Shown here: in pieces, positions 25,519 to 33,421 of the stretch
Layout of the letters: each line of letters opens with the position of its first letter
Numbering within the stretch: the stretch's first letter is position 1
Assembly (NCBI GenBank): GCA_963821025.1
Contig: CAWGCG010000004.1
Span: forward strand, 310,001 to 374,000
Direction of reading: 5' to 3'
From: WHSW01 sp963821025
GTDB taxonomy: Bacteria > Actinomycetota > Thermoleophilia > Solirubrobacterales > 70-9
Length of the DNA: 64,000 nucleotides
Notes under the pieces: model-generated
The model's database searches: none
The model's input: only the letters and a program-made list of their open reading frames with translations
Told to the model about the DNA's origin: nothing
Made by a program: the position numbers and the translations under genes

Positions 25519-26589
25519 TCAGATGGCCGGCTCCGGGCACGCCCCCACCCCGACGCCGGGTTCGGCGGAGACGGCCGCGGGGTTGCTGTCGAGGCTGCGG
25601 CGCAGCTGCGCGAACGCGGTGATCCCGAGGATCGCCGGGACGCCGAGCTGGAAGGCGCGGTAACCGATCACCGCGGCGCCGGCGACCGCGACCGGGGTGC
25701 CGAGCAGGCCAAAGGCGAGGATCAAGCCGCCGTCGGTGCCGCCGATGCCGCCGGGTAGCGGCACCAGGCCGCCCAGCTGACCGACCGCATAGGCGAGCAC
25801 GAAGACCCCGAGCGAGGGCGCGCCGCCGCCGAACGCGGCGAAGACCACGGCCAGGGCCATCAGGTCGAGCGTCATGTAGGCGACCGCGCCGCAGAGCGCC
25901 GCCGCACGCCGCTCGCCGACCACCGCGATCGCGTCGCGGATCCCGTCGGCGAGGTATCCACGCCCCTTGACCACGGCGGCACACAGGCGCCCGCGCCCGC
26001 AGCCGCGCTCGCCGTCGAGCAGCCGCGGCGAGAGCGCCATCGCGGCGACCCCCAGCGCGGCGAGCGTCGCGGGCACCAACGCGGTCAACAGCGCCACATC
26101 GCCCGGCAGAGCCCCCGTTGCAAGCCCGACCCCGGCGACGATGACCGCGACAAAGTTGATCGAGCTGGTGAGCAAGAAGAAGGCGACCGTCCGGCGGCCG
26201 ATCCGCTCGGCCGGCATCCCGATCCGGCGCAGCGCCCAGGCGCCGAGCGCGAGCCCGCCGGCGCCGCCGGTCGGTAGGAGCACGTTGGCCGCCTGCTCGG
26301 CCATTCCGACCTCGTAGGCGAACCGCCACGGAAGGCGGCGCGAGAAGACTTCGCGAAAGGCGACCACGAAGGCCAGGCAGGAGCCGACCTCGAGCAGGGC
26401 CGCAACGGCGATCAGCGCCGGATCGGCGCCGGCGAGTCGCTGACGTAGCTCGCCGAGGCCGGGAAGCGCCACCACCGCGCCGATGATCAGCGCGAACAGG
26501 ACGGCGATCTCGATCAGCCTGCGGCCTCCTCGCCAGTGCCCGAAATCCGTCGGCACAGGGGCGACTTCCGTTCGGCTCGGTGGCCTCAT
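25519..26589 (-). CDS. Lysylphosphatidylglycerol synthase TM-region / UPF0104 flippase-like membrane protein
   Basis: 356 residues with about eight hydrophobic helices and the family motifs LLPTGGAGGLALGAWALRRIG and LVPLPGGIGGTDGGLILAFGLLG. No C-terminal LPG synthetase domain, so it is a stand-alone membrane domain (AglD/UPF0104 type) of unknown cargo. Convergent with gyrA, with 18 bp between stops. Confidence 0.82.
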   Translation of the reverse strand: MRPPSRTEVAPVPTDFGHWRGGRRLIEIAVLFALIIGAVVALPGLGELRQRLAGADPALIAVAALLEVGSCLAFVVAFREVFSRRLPWRFAYEVGMAEQAANVLLPTGGAGGLALGAWALRRIGMPAERIGRRTVAFFLLTSSINFVAVIVAGVGLATGALPGDVALLTALVPATLAALGVAAMALSPRLLDGERGCGRGRLCAAVVKGRGYLADGIRDAIAVVGERRAAALCGAVAYMTLDLMALAVVFAAFGGGAPSLGVFVLAYAVGQLGGLVPLPGGIGGTDGGLILAFGLLGTPVAVAGAAVIGYRAFQLGVPAILGITAFAQLRRSLDSNPAAVSAEPGVGVGACPEPAI

Positions 26590-26698
26590 GGCTGGCAGCG
26601 TCGGCGATCTCGCCCTCAGCTTGCGTGAGACCCGTCACGCCGCTCGAATTCATCGCTGCGCCGGCCATCTCCCGCGTCTGCTTCAATCGAATCACCAG

Positions 26699-26714
26699 AG
26701 AAAGGAGGTGGTCC
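26699..26714 (+). promoter_or_regulatory. Near-full-length anti-16S Shine-Dalgarno sequence
   Basis: AGAAAGGAGGTGGTCC matches the complement of the universal 16S 3' end (AGAAAGGAGGTGATCC) at 15 of 16 bases, and the one change still allows a G-U pair. The AGGAGG core lies 10 bases before a TTG codon. Such a long match would hold the ribosome far more tightly than any other start in the window. Confidence 0.75.
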
Positions 26715-26718
26715 GAAG

Positions 26719-26763
26719 TTGAGTGACAGTACTTTCGGGACGCTGGAGGTGCGGGGCCGCTAG
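26719..26763 (+). CDS. 14-codon leader-type ORF
   Basis: TTG start, peptide MSDSTFGTLEVRGR, stop TAG. It directly follows the extended Shine-Dalgarno with ideal spacing. The peptide has no run of one amino acid that would suggest classic amino-acid attenuation. Whether the peptide or the act of ribosome binding matters is unknown. Confidence 0.5.
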   Translation: MSDSTFGTLEVRGR

Positions 26764-26921
26764 TCGGCCGCTTCGTCTGACCGGCGGGTGACCGTCGGCC
26801 CGGGCGAGCAGCGTGCGAGCCGCCTGGCGGAATCCAACCCCAGGCACCGGCGAGTCGAGGAGGCTGGGACCCGTCCCACTCGGCCGCGTTCGATCCGCGA
26901 TTCGTCTGAAATCGCACCTTG

Positions 26922-26955
26922 GAAGGGCCGCCCCCCGGGGCGGCCCTTCGCTATT
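26922..26955 (+). terminator. Strong intrinsic terminator
   Basis: GAAGGGCCGCCCC (26922-26934) is the exact reverse complement of 26937-26949, giving a 13-bp GC-rich stem with a tiny loop, followed by GCTATTT. It lies 28 bp before the SDR start, so it ends the small upstream transcript or acts as an attenuator of SDR expression. Confidence 0.8.
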
Positions 26956-26983
26956 TCAGGGCGGCCGGGGATAGGCTGGCGCC

Positions 26984-27820
26984 GTGGAGCAGCTGCAAGG
27001 ACGGAACGCCTTGCTCACCGGCGCTGCGGGCGGCCTCGGTCGCTACATTGCCACCGCGCTCGCCGCCGAGGGGGTCGATCTCGCACTCAGCGATCTGCCA
27101 GGCGCTTCCGTCGAACCCCTGATCGAGGAGCTCCGAGGGCTCGGGGTTCGTGCTGAGGCGATGCCCGCGGACCTGAGCCACCCCGAGGCGGTCGAGGGGC
27201 TCGCGGCGGCGGCCGAGGCGATCGGGCCGATCGACATCCTGGTCAACAACGCCGGACTCGAGTTCGCGGGGCCGTTCACGGAGGCGACTCGAGCCGAGGT
27301 CGAGGCGATCGTCTCGGTCAACCTGATCGCGCTGATCGAGCTCACCCGCGCGGTCCTCCCGGGGATGCTCGAGCGCCGTCGCGGTCACGTCGTCAACCTC
27401 GCGTCGCTCGCCGGCAAGCTGCCGAGCCCCTACCTGGTGACCTACAGCGCTACCAAGCACGCGGTGGTCGGCTTCAGCCATTCGTTGCGCGCCGAGCTCG
27501 GTGCCGAGCCGGTCGGCGTGAGCGCTGTCTGCCCGGGGTTCATCTCCGAGGTCGGCATGTACGGGCGCCTCGAGCCGGCCATCGGCGACCCGCCGCGCGA
27601 GCTCGGCAAGCTGCCTCCCGGCCGGGTCGGCGCGGCGGTCGTCGAGGCGATCCGCGAGAATCGGCCCGAGCTGATCGTCAACCAGCGCCCGATTCGGCCG
27701 CTGGCGGCGCTCGCGTCGCTGGCGCCGGGCCTGACGATCAGGCTGTTGCGCAGCGAGCGCAACCTCGGCTTCGCGCGGGCGTTCGCCGACGCCCGCACCC
27801 GCCGGCGATTGACGCATTGA
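26984..27820 (+). CDS. Short-chain dehydrogenase/reductase
   Basis: 278 residues. Cofactor motif TGAAGGLGRYIA, NNAGLEF, catalytic Ser in NLASLAGK, and YSATK with the active Tyr and Lys. Asp at the end of the second strand (LALSDLPG) favours NAD(H). It is a classical SDR acting on an unidentified alcohol or ketone. GTG start shortly after the strong terminator, so its expression may depend on read-through. Confidence 0.88.
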   Translation: MEQLQGRNALLTGAAGGLGRYIATALAAEGVDLALSDLPGASVEPLIEELRGLGVRAEAMPADLSHPEAVEGLAAAAEAIGPIDILVNNAGLEFAGPFTEATRAEVEAIVSVNLIALIELTRAVLPGMLERRRGHVVNLASLAGKLPSPYLVTYSATKHAVVGFSHSLRAELGAEPVGVSAVCPGFISEVGMYGRLEPAIGDPPRELGKLPPGRVGAAVVEAIRENRPELIVNQRPIRPLAALASLAPGLTIRLLRSERNLGFARAFADARTRRRLTH

Positions 27821-27836
27821 GCACCTGACAGGTGCT
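27820..27836. terminator. Hairpin between convergent SDR and HNH genes
   Basis: AGCACCT-GAC-AGGTGCT is a perfect 7-bp stem with a 3-nt loop starting on the last base of the SDR stop. It may serve both converging genes. There is no T-run, so it is weak evidence for termination. Confidence 0.4.
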
Positions 27837-27879
27837 GATCTCGACAGGCGGCGGGACCAACGCGGGTCCCTTGCCGGGA

Positions 27880-28455
27880 TCAGGCGGCGAGCAGGTATTG
27901 CTCCCAGGCGAGCGGGACCCGGGGAGCGGCGATCCTGATGAACACCGTCGGTCCCGGCGGCTTGGGACGGCTGGCCGGGTGCATTTTCACCTCGCGCGGC
28001 AGCCGGTTGCCCTTCTTGCGGTTGCAGGGTGCGCAGGAGGCGACGATGTTCTCCCACACCGATTGGCCGCCGCGGCTGCGGGGGATCACATGGTCGACCG
28101 TCAACCCGGCGGCCTCGTGCCCGCAGTACTGGCACGTGTATGCATCGCGCGCGAGCACCGCCTTGCGCGTGATCTTGCGCCGATGCACATCGCGCGGGAT
28201 GCGGACGTAGCGGACCAAGCGGATGACGCAGGGGCGATCGAGCTCGAGACGCTCGGAGTGCAGCGCTCCCTCGCCCTTCTCGATCACCTCGGCGCGCGAC
28301 TTCAGGACCAGTACCGCCGCCCGCCGGACCGTGCACACGTTGATCGGCTCATAGCTCGCGTTGAGGACGAGGACGCGGGTGCTGCCCGGCCGGCGTCCCG
28401 CAACGGCGACCGCCACCCGGCGGTTCACTACCTCGGGGTCAGCGAGGTCCTCCAT
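27880..28455 (-). CDS. HNH endonuclease domain protein
   Basis: 191 residues. The HNH core is CQYCGHEAAGLTVDHVIPRSRGGQSVWENIVASCAPCNRKKGNR, with two CxxC pairs for zinc and the DH...N catalytic pattern. The N-terminal half has VLVLNASYEPINVCTVRRAAVLVLKSRAEV, the usual front domain of this conserved actinobacterial and cyanobacterial group. It is a free-standing housekeeping-type HNH protein with unknown target. Confidence 0.85.
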   Translation of the reverse strand: MEDLADPEVVNRRVAVAVAGRRPGSTRVLVLNASYEPINVCTVRRAAVLVLKSRAEVIEKGEGALHSERLELDRPCVIRLVRYVRIPRDVHRRKITRKAVLARDAYTCQYCGHEAAGLTVDHVIPRSRGGQSVWENIVASCAPCNRKKGNRLPREVKMHPASRPKPPGPTVFIRIAAPRVPLAWEQYLLAA

Positions 28456-28491
28456 GATCAGCGGATTGTAGAGAGGGCGGGCGATTGGCCG

Positions 28492-29346
28492 TCAAATCCC
28501 CGGTATGCCGGTGGATTCGAGCGGATAGCTGCCGAACACCCTGACCGCTTCGGCCTGCTCGCGCAGCGCCTCGACCGCCTCGCCGACCCCGGGGTCCGAG
28601 ACGGCGCCCTCGAGATCGACGAAGAACATGTAGCGGCCGAGCCCACGGCGCAACGGCCGCGACTCGATCCGGGTCAGGTTGACGGCGCGCTGCGAGAACA
28701 CGGCCAGCGCCTCGACCAGGGCGCCGGGATGATCGGCGCCGAGCTCGGCGAAGCTCAGGGTCGTCTTCCACGCACCGTCGCCCGCCGGCTCGGTTCCCGC
28801 GGGCGCCAGCCAGACGAACCTGGTGACGTTGTCGGGACCGTCCTCGACCGCGTCGCGAAGGACGACGCAGTCGTAGATCGCGGCCGCCGAGGATCCGGCC
28901 AGCGCCGCCCATGGCCGCTCGCTGGCGGCGACCTCGCGAACCGCATCGGCGGTGCTCGGCGCCGCGCGCACCTGCGCCCGGGGCAGCTCGGAGCGAATGA
29001 AGCGAGCGCACTGGGCGCTCGCCTGCGGGTGTGAGAGGACGGCCTCGACCTGGTCGAGCTCAATCCGCGTCCGCGCGATCAGGCTGTTGGAGATCGGTTG
29101 GTCGTGCTCTCCGACGATCGCGACCGAGAGCGCGTCGAAGGCGAGCGCGTCGAGGGTGGCGCGGACCGAGCCTTCGATCGAGTTCTCGAACGGAACCAGG
29201 GCCCGCTCGGCTCGGCCCTCGTCGACCGCGATGATCGCCTCGAAGATCGACGCCTGGGGCAGCGGCTCGAGCACCGTCTCGCCGGCCGCCGCGCGCAGGG
29301 CGTCCTCGCTGAAGGTTCCGGCGGGACCGAGGTAGGCGACGCGCAT
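28492..29346 (-). CDS. pheA: Prephenate dehydratase
   Basis: 284 residues. The catalytic domain starts RVAYLGPAGTFSEDAL and has the active-site TRF in NVTRFVWLA. The C-terminal ACT domain has GALVEALAVFSQRAVNLTRIESRPLRRGLG, where ESRP binds phenylalanine for feedback inhibition. It converts prephenate to phenylpyruvate in Phe synthesis. No chorismate mutase domain. Confidence 0.94.
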   Translation of the reverse strand: MRVAYLGPAGTFSEDALRAAAGETVLEPLPQASIFEAIIAVDEGRAERALVPFENSIEGSVRATLDALAFDALSVAIVGEHDQPISNSLIARTRIELDQVEAVLSHPQASAQCARFIRSELPRAQVRAAPSTADAVREVAASERPWAALAGSSAAAIYDCVVLRDAVEDGPDNVTRFVWLAPAGTEPAGDGAWKTTLSFAELGADHPGALVEALAVFSQRAVNLTRIESRPLRRGLGRYMFFVDLEGAVSDPGVGEAVEALREQAEAVRVFGSYPLESTGIPGI

Positions 29347-29379
29347 GGCGGCGAAGCTAGCGCACGCCCCGAGCGCCGA

Positions 29380-30450
29380 TCAGTTGAAGGTGATCGGGTA
29401 CGTGGCGCCGTTGTTGTCGGTGATCGCCTCGCCCGGCACCGGGAAGACCTCGACCTCGAGCGTCAGCGGCACGTCGGTATCGGGCACCGACTCGAAGCCG
29501 ATCGTCACCGACTCAATCCCCTGCGAGTCGAGGTTCGGGATCTGCGCTTCGCCTTCGAGCGGTGCCGCGCCGCCGCTGAGCACGTAGCGGACCAGGACGT
29601 CGCTCTCCTCGACCTCGCCGCTGTTCTGAACCTCGACCGTGAGCTCGGGCGGATCGTTGCCGAGCGAGACCGTGTTCTCGGTGTCGGCCGCCAGGGGCGT
29701 GTCGCCGACCGAGGTGCTGAGCAGGGTCAGGCCACGGACCCCCTTGCCGGCATTGTCGGTGTCGCCGGCGAAGACGCTGAGCACGGTGGCCAGCTGGAGA
29801 TCGTCGAGCCATCGATCGACCGGTTCGGGCAAGAACACGCTCGGGTCGACCTTGCCGGCCACACCCTCGGAGTCGAGCGCCTCAGCGATGTCCAGCCGGG
29901 CGCGCTCGAACAGCACGTCGCTGGCGAGGAAGGCGCGCATGTCCCCTGCGATCCGCTGGGTCGCGTCGATGCGGCCCTCGTTGCCGAGCGCGGTCGGGAT
30001 GTCCTCGGCGATGCCGGCGAGCGCATCGCGGCGAAGCTCGAAGGCCTGCACCAGCTCGTCCTGCGCGGTGGCGAGCTGATCCGGCACGTCGAGACCCTCG
30101 ACCCGTTGCAGCAGGCTCTCGGCAGTGCCCCGATCCGAGGCGATCTCGGCCTCGAGCTGGAGCTCGGTCAGGCCGGCCGGGGGGTCCTGGAGCCTGCTGA
30201 AGAACTCCTGCGAGAGCTGATTCGCCTGGGTGACGATCGAGCCGAGGTCCGAGACGTAGTTCTCGAATCCCCGCTCCTGGCGGGCGTTGAGACAGCCGCG
30301 CACGCCGAGCAAGAGCAAGATCAAGATCAGCACCCCGACCCCGAGCGCGATCACCCGGCGAACCAGGAGCTGGCGCTGGCGGTCCATCGGCCGCCGGCCG
30401 CCGGGGCCGCCAGGTGCAGGATCTAGTTCGTCCTCGTCGAGGAAAGACAC
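29380..30450 (-). CDS. Membrane-anchored protein with C-terminal CARDB-like domain
   Basis: 356 residues from a GTG with GAAAGG upstream. The short cytoplasmic N-terminus is rich in Asp/Pro/Arg, a single helix (about residues 33-50, VIALGVGVLILILLLLGV) follows, then a long alpha-helical region with many Gln/Glu/Leu. The C-terminal beta domain (ELTVEVQNSGEVEESDVLVRY...) looks like CARDB. Function unknown. It is divergent from the kinase operon across 103 bp, and its extracytoplasmic helical part could sense or bind wall material. Confidence 0.7.
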   Translation of the reverse strand: MSFLDEDELDPAPGGPGGRRPMDRQRQLLVRRVIALGVGVLILILLLLGVRGCLNARQERGFENYVSDLGSIVTQANQLSQEFFSRLQDPPAGLTELQLEAEIASDRGTAESLLQRVEGLDVPDQLATAQDELVQAFELRRDALAGIAEDIPTALGNEGRIDATQRIAGDMRAFLASDVLFERARLDIAEALDSEGVAGKVDPSVFLPEPVDRWLDDLQLATVLSVFAGDTDNAGKGVRGLTLLSTSVGDTPLAADTENTVSLGNDPPELTVEVQNSGEVEESDVLVRYVLSGGAAPLEGEAQIPNLDSQGIESVTIGFESVPDTDVPLTLEVEVFPVPGEAITDNNGATYPITFN

Positions 30451-30553
30451 GGGGGGAGCCTTTCGGCGGTCAGAGTATGAACCCTGCCACGGAGGCCACA
30501 TCGGTCGTGGCGGCGAAGGAGACCCGAGAGCGGCGGCGAAGGTCTTTCACCTG

Positions 30554-32101
30554 GTGGGCGACGAGCTGGTCATGGAGCGCTTTCGCCTGCTCGAGCGGAT
30601 CGGGGTCGGGGGCATGGGCACGGTCTACCGGGCCTTCGACGAGCGTCTCCAGCGCCAGGTCGCGGTCAAGGAGATCGCCGGTGCCGACCCCGAGCGGGTC
30701 CTGCGCGAGGCGCAGGCGGCCGCTCGTCTCAACCACCCCGGGATCGTAACCCTGTACGAGCTCGGCGAGCGCGACGGGCACGCGCTGCTGGTCTCCGAGC
30801 TGGTTCCGGGCGAGACGCTGGCCGAGCTTCACGACTGCGGCGAGCTGCGCGACCGCGAGGTCGGCGAGATCGCCCTCGACCTCTGCGACGCGCTCGACCA
30901 TGCCCACCGCCGCGGGGTCGTGCACCGCGACCTCAAACCCCAGAACGTGATCGTCGGCTTCGACCGCAAGGCCGGCCGGCGGGCGAAGCTGATGGACTTC
31001 GGCATCGCGCGGATCGCCGACGCTCCCAATCTGACCGCCGCCGGCGAGGTTCTCGGCACGCTTGCCTACATGTCTCCCGAGCAGGCCGACGGACGCGCCG
31101 CCGGACCCGCGTCGGACGTCTACTCGCTGGCGCTGACCGTTTACGAGTGCTGGTCGGGCACCAATCCGGTTCGCGGGCGAACCCCGGCCGAAACCGCACG
31201 GCGGATCGGCGACTGGATGCCGCCGCTGGGTGACGCCCGCCCCGATCTGTCAACCGCCCTGACCGACGTCGTCGACGCATGCCTCGACCCCGACCCCGAT
31301 CTGCGTCCGGCGGTCTCAGAGCTGCGCGCGACCCTCGTGGATGAGACCGCCGCGCTCGACCCGGATCTCCGTGTGCCCGCGCCCGACGGGGGTGAGGAAG
31401 GTCGCCCCGGTCGCAAGGGGCGCCGCCGCGGCGTCCGCGTCGCCGTGCTGGTCGGCCTCGCGGTCGCGATCACCGCACTCGCCGGTCCGCTGGGGGCCGC
31501 GGGCGCCGCCCTGGTCCTGGCCGCGCTCAGCCTCCCGGCGCTGCTCGCCGGGGCGCCGGCCGCCGCGCTCGCGCCGCTCGGCGCGCCGCTGCTGGCCGCC
31601 GCCGGGGCCGGCAGCGCCGCCGCCGTGTTCGGGGCGGCGGCGCCCCGTCCGGTCGAGCGAGCGTTGATCGGCGTCGCCACGTGGGCCTGGCTCCTTGCCG
31701 GCTCGCTCGCCTTCGGGCTCGGCCCCGAGCTCGGGATCGCCGCGCCGGCCCCGACCGGCTGGTCGGGCGATCCCTCGATCGCGGCCGAGTCGATCCTGGC
31801 GCCCCTCGTCGGGCTCGACTCGCTGTTCGGGATGGCGGTGTTCGCGCTGGCCGGGGTCGCGCTCGGCCGGGTCCTGGCGCTTCGTCACGTCTCGATTGCG
31901 CTGCTCGGAGCGATGGTCTGGGCGGCCGCCGTCGACGGCGCCCTTTCGCTTGTCGGCAACGGCGCGCTCGGCGGCCACCCGGCCGGAGTCGTCGCCGCGT
32001 CGGCGATCGCTGTGGCGCTCGAGTTCGCGCTCCTGCGCGCCGAGCGGCCGCTCGCCCGAGCCCCCGCCCGCGCGAACGGCTCTCGACCGCTGACCACCTA
32101 G
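30554..32101 (+). CDS. Ser/Thr protein kinase with polytopic membrane C-terminus
   Basis: 515 residues. The Hanks-type kinase has the Gly loop IGVGGMGTVYRA, K39 in VAVKEI, HRDLKPQN (H124), DFG in LMDFGIAR and GTLAYMSPEQA. After about residue 285 come a basic linker and roughly seven hydrophobic segments to the C-terminus, instead of PASTA repeats. First gene of the fhaA-fhaB-pstP-ftsW-pbpA-pknB operon, where other actinobacteria place pknA. The GTG at 30554 has GGCGAAGG upstream; the ATG at 30572 is an alternative. Confidence 0.87.
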   Translation: MGDELVMERFRLLERIGVGGMGTVYRAFDERLQRQVAVKEIAGADPERVLREAQAAARLNHPGIVTLYELGERDGHALLVSELVPGETLAELHDCGELRDREVGEIALDLCDALDHAHRRGVVHRDLKPQNVIVGFDRKAGRRAKLMDFGIARIADAPNLTAAGEVLGTLAYMSPEQADGRAAGPASDVYSLALTVYECWSGTNPVRGRTPAETARRIGDWMPPLGDARPDLSTALTDVVDACLDPDPDLRPAVSELRATLVDETAALDPDLRVPAPDGGEEGRPGRKGRRRGVRVAVLVGLAVAITALAGPLGAAGAALVLAALSLPALLAGAPAAALAPLGAPLLAAAGAGSAAAVFGAAAPRPVERALIGVATWAWLLAGSLAFGLGPELGIAAPAPTGWSGDPSIAAESILAPLVGLDSLFGMAVFALAGVALGRVLALRHVSIALLGAMVWAAAVDGALSLVGNGALGGHPAGVVAASAIAVALEFALLRAERPLARAPARANGSRPLTT

Positions 32102-32169
32102 GATTCTCGTCTGCAACGCGCGCTGAGGCACGTGCAGCGCTGTGCGCCGAGAACGAGTGTCAGCAGATC

Positions 32170-32937
32170 ATGAGCGTCCTACGCAACCTTGAACAGCGAA
32201 TCGAGAACCTCGTCGAGGGCGTCTTCAGCCGCGCCTTTTCGTCCCAGGTCCAGCCGGTCGAGGTGGCGCGCAAGCTCGCCAAGGAGATGGACGCACACCG
32301 GACCGCATCGGTCTCGCGCGTCTACGTCCCGAACCAGTACACGGTCTGGCTCTCGGTCGAGGACCGGACCCGGTTGGAGGGCTATGAGCGCTCGCTCGAG
32401 CAAGAGCTCTCGGCCTACCTGCTCGAGCATGCCCGGCGACACGACTACGCGCTGCTTACCCGTCCCGAGGTCGAGCTCGAATCCGATCAGCGGCTGCGCC
32501 TGGGCGAGTTCGGGATCCAGACGCGGCTGGTGAAGCCGCCCGCGCGCCAGGGGGAGGTGCCCGAGCAGGGCGAGCAGGGCCACACGATGGTCTACAGCGT
32601 GCCCCCGAAGCCGACCAAGTCGCGCAAGCGACAGCCGGCGGCTCACCTGACCGATACCAAGGCGATCGTCTCGCTCGACGACCGCCGCTACGTGCTCGAC
32701 GGGCCCGTCGCGACCCTCGGCCGCTCGCGCGAGTGCGACTGCGTGCTCAACGACCCCAACGTCTCGCGCAAGCACGCGGAGCTGAGGCGCGGGACCACCG
32801 GCGACTGGCAGATCGTCGACCTCGACTCGACCAACGGGGTCAAGGTCAACGATCGCCGGGTCGACGCCTCGCGCCTCGCTCCAGGCGACCAGGTCGCGCT
32901 CGGGACCGTCCGCTTCATCTTCGACATCGAGCGTTAG
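32170..32937 (+). CDS. fhaA: FHA-domain protein FhaA
   Basis: 255 residues. The N-terminal DUF3662 domain is RNLEQRIENLVEGVFSRAFSSQVQPVEVARKLAKEM, and a linker of about 60 residues follows. The C-terminal FHA domain has VATLGRSRECDCVLNDPNVSRKHAEL and VDLDSTNGVKVND, so it should bind phosphothreonine. In mycobacteria FhaA binds the phosphorylated pseudokinase domain of MurJ/MviN and regulates peptidoglycan synthesis. Short 68-bp gap after the kinase gene. Confidence 0.92.
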   Translation: MSVLRNLEQRIENLVEGVFSRAFSSQVQPVEVARKLAKEMDAHRTASVSRVYVPNQYTVWLSVEDRTRLEGYERSLEQELSAYLLEHARRHDYALLTRPEVELESDQRLRLGEFGIQTRLVKPPARQGEVPEQGEQGHTMVYSVPPKPTKSRKRQPAAHLTDTKAIVSLDDRRYVLDGPVATLGRSRECDCVLNDPNVSRKHAELRRGTTGDWQIVDLDSTNGVKVNDRRVDASRLAPGDQVALGTVRFIFDIER

Positions 32938-32938
32938 C

Positions 32939-33421
32939 TTGGACGCGGAACCGATCGCGGTCGCCCTCAAGTTCGGTTTCCTCGCCGTCCTCTACCTGTT
33001 CTTGTTCTGGATCTCCCGCAGCGCGCTGCGCGAGCTTCGCCGGACCAGCGCGCCGGCTCCCGAGGCGACCGGCTTTCACGCGCTCGGCCCGGGTGGGCGT
33101 GCCGCCGCCACCGACGCCTCCCTGGTCACCGTGACCGGGGGCGGCCTGGCGCCCGGTGAGCGCTACGACCTCTTCGGCGGGCTCTCGATCGGGCGCTCGA
33201 CCGACGCCGACGTGCGGATCGACGACCGCTTTGCCTCCGGCGTCCACGCCCGTCTCTACTCGCGCGGGGCCAGCTATTACGTCGAGGACATGGGCTCGAC
33301 CAACGGGACCTTCCTCAACGGAGCGCAGCTCTCCGGCGAGGCCGAGCTCTCGGATCTCGATCAGATCAGGATCGGCGACACCGAGCTTCGCTTCGAGCTC
33401 GAGATTCCGGAGCACGGCTGA
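32939..33421 (+). CDS. fhaB: FHA-domain protein FhaB (FipA-like)
   Basis: 160 residues. One N-terminal membrane helix (LKFGFLAVLYLFLFWI), then an FHA domain with LSIGRSTDADVRIDDRFASGVHARL and VEDMGSTNGTFLNG. TTG start one base after fhaA; its stop shares bases with the pstP start (TGATG). In mycobacteria FhaB/FipA links kinase signalling to FtsZ/FtsQ and division under stress. Confidence 0.92.
   Translation: MDAEPIAVALKFGFLAVLYLFLFWISRSALRELRRTSAPAPEATGFHALGPGGRAAATDASLVTVTGGGLAPGERYDLFGGLSIGRSTDADVRIDDRFASGVHARLYSRGASYYVEDMGSTNGTFLNGAQLSGEAELSDLDQIRIGDTELRFELEIPEHG

Larger units (their letters stand above)
26590..26983 (+). other. 394-bp interval without a conventional gene
   Basis: It holds, in order: the divergent upstream region of the flippase-like gene, a 16-nt anti-16S Shine-Dalgarno, a 14-codon ORF, and about 160 nt able to fold (for example the palindrome TGGGACCCGTCCCA at 26865-26878). 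A strong terminator and 28 nt before the SDR gene follow. I could not match it to tmRNA, SRP RNA, or a riboswitch consensus I know. It may be a small RNA or leader-peptide/attenuator unit. Confidence 0.6.

Noticed and set aside
26590..26983. Riboswitch, tmRNA, SRP RNA or RNase P RNA in the gene-poor interval
   Set aside because: None of the conserved cores I know (SRP tetraloop region, tmRNA tag reading frame, cobalamin or glycine boxes) is present, so only a generic small-RNA or leader call is justified.
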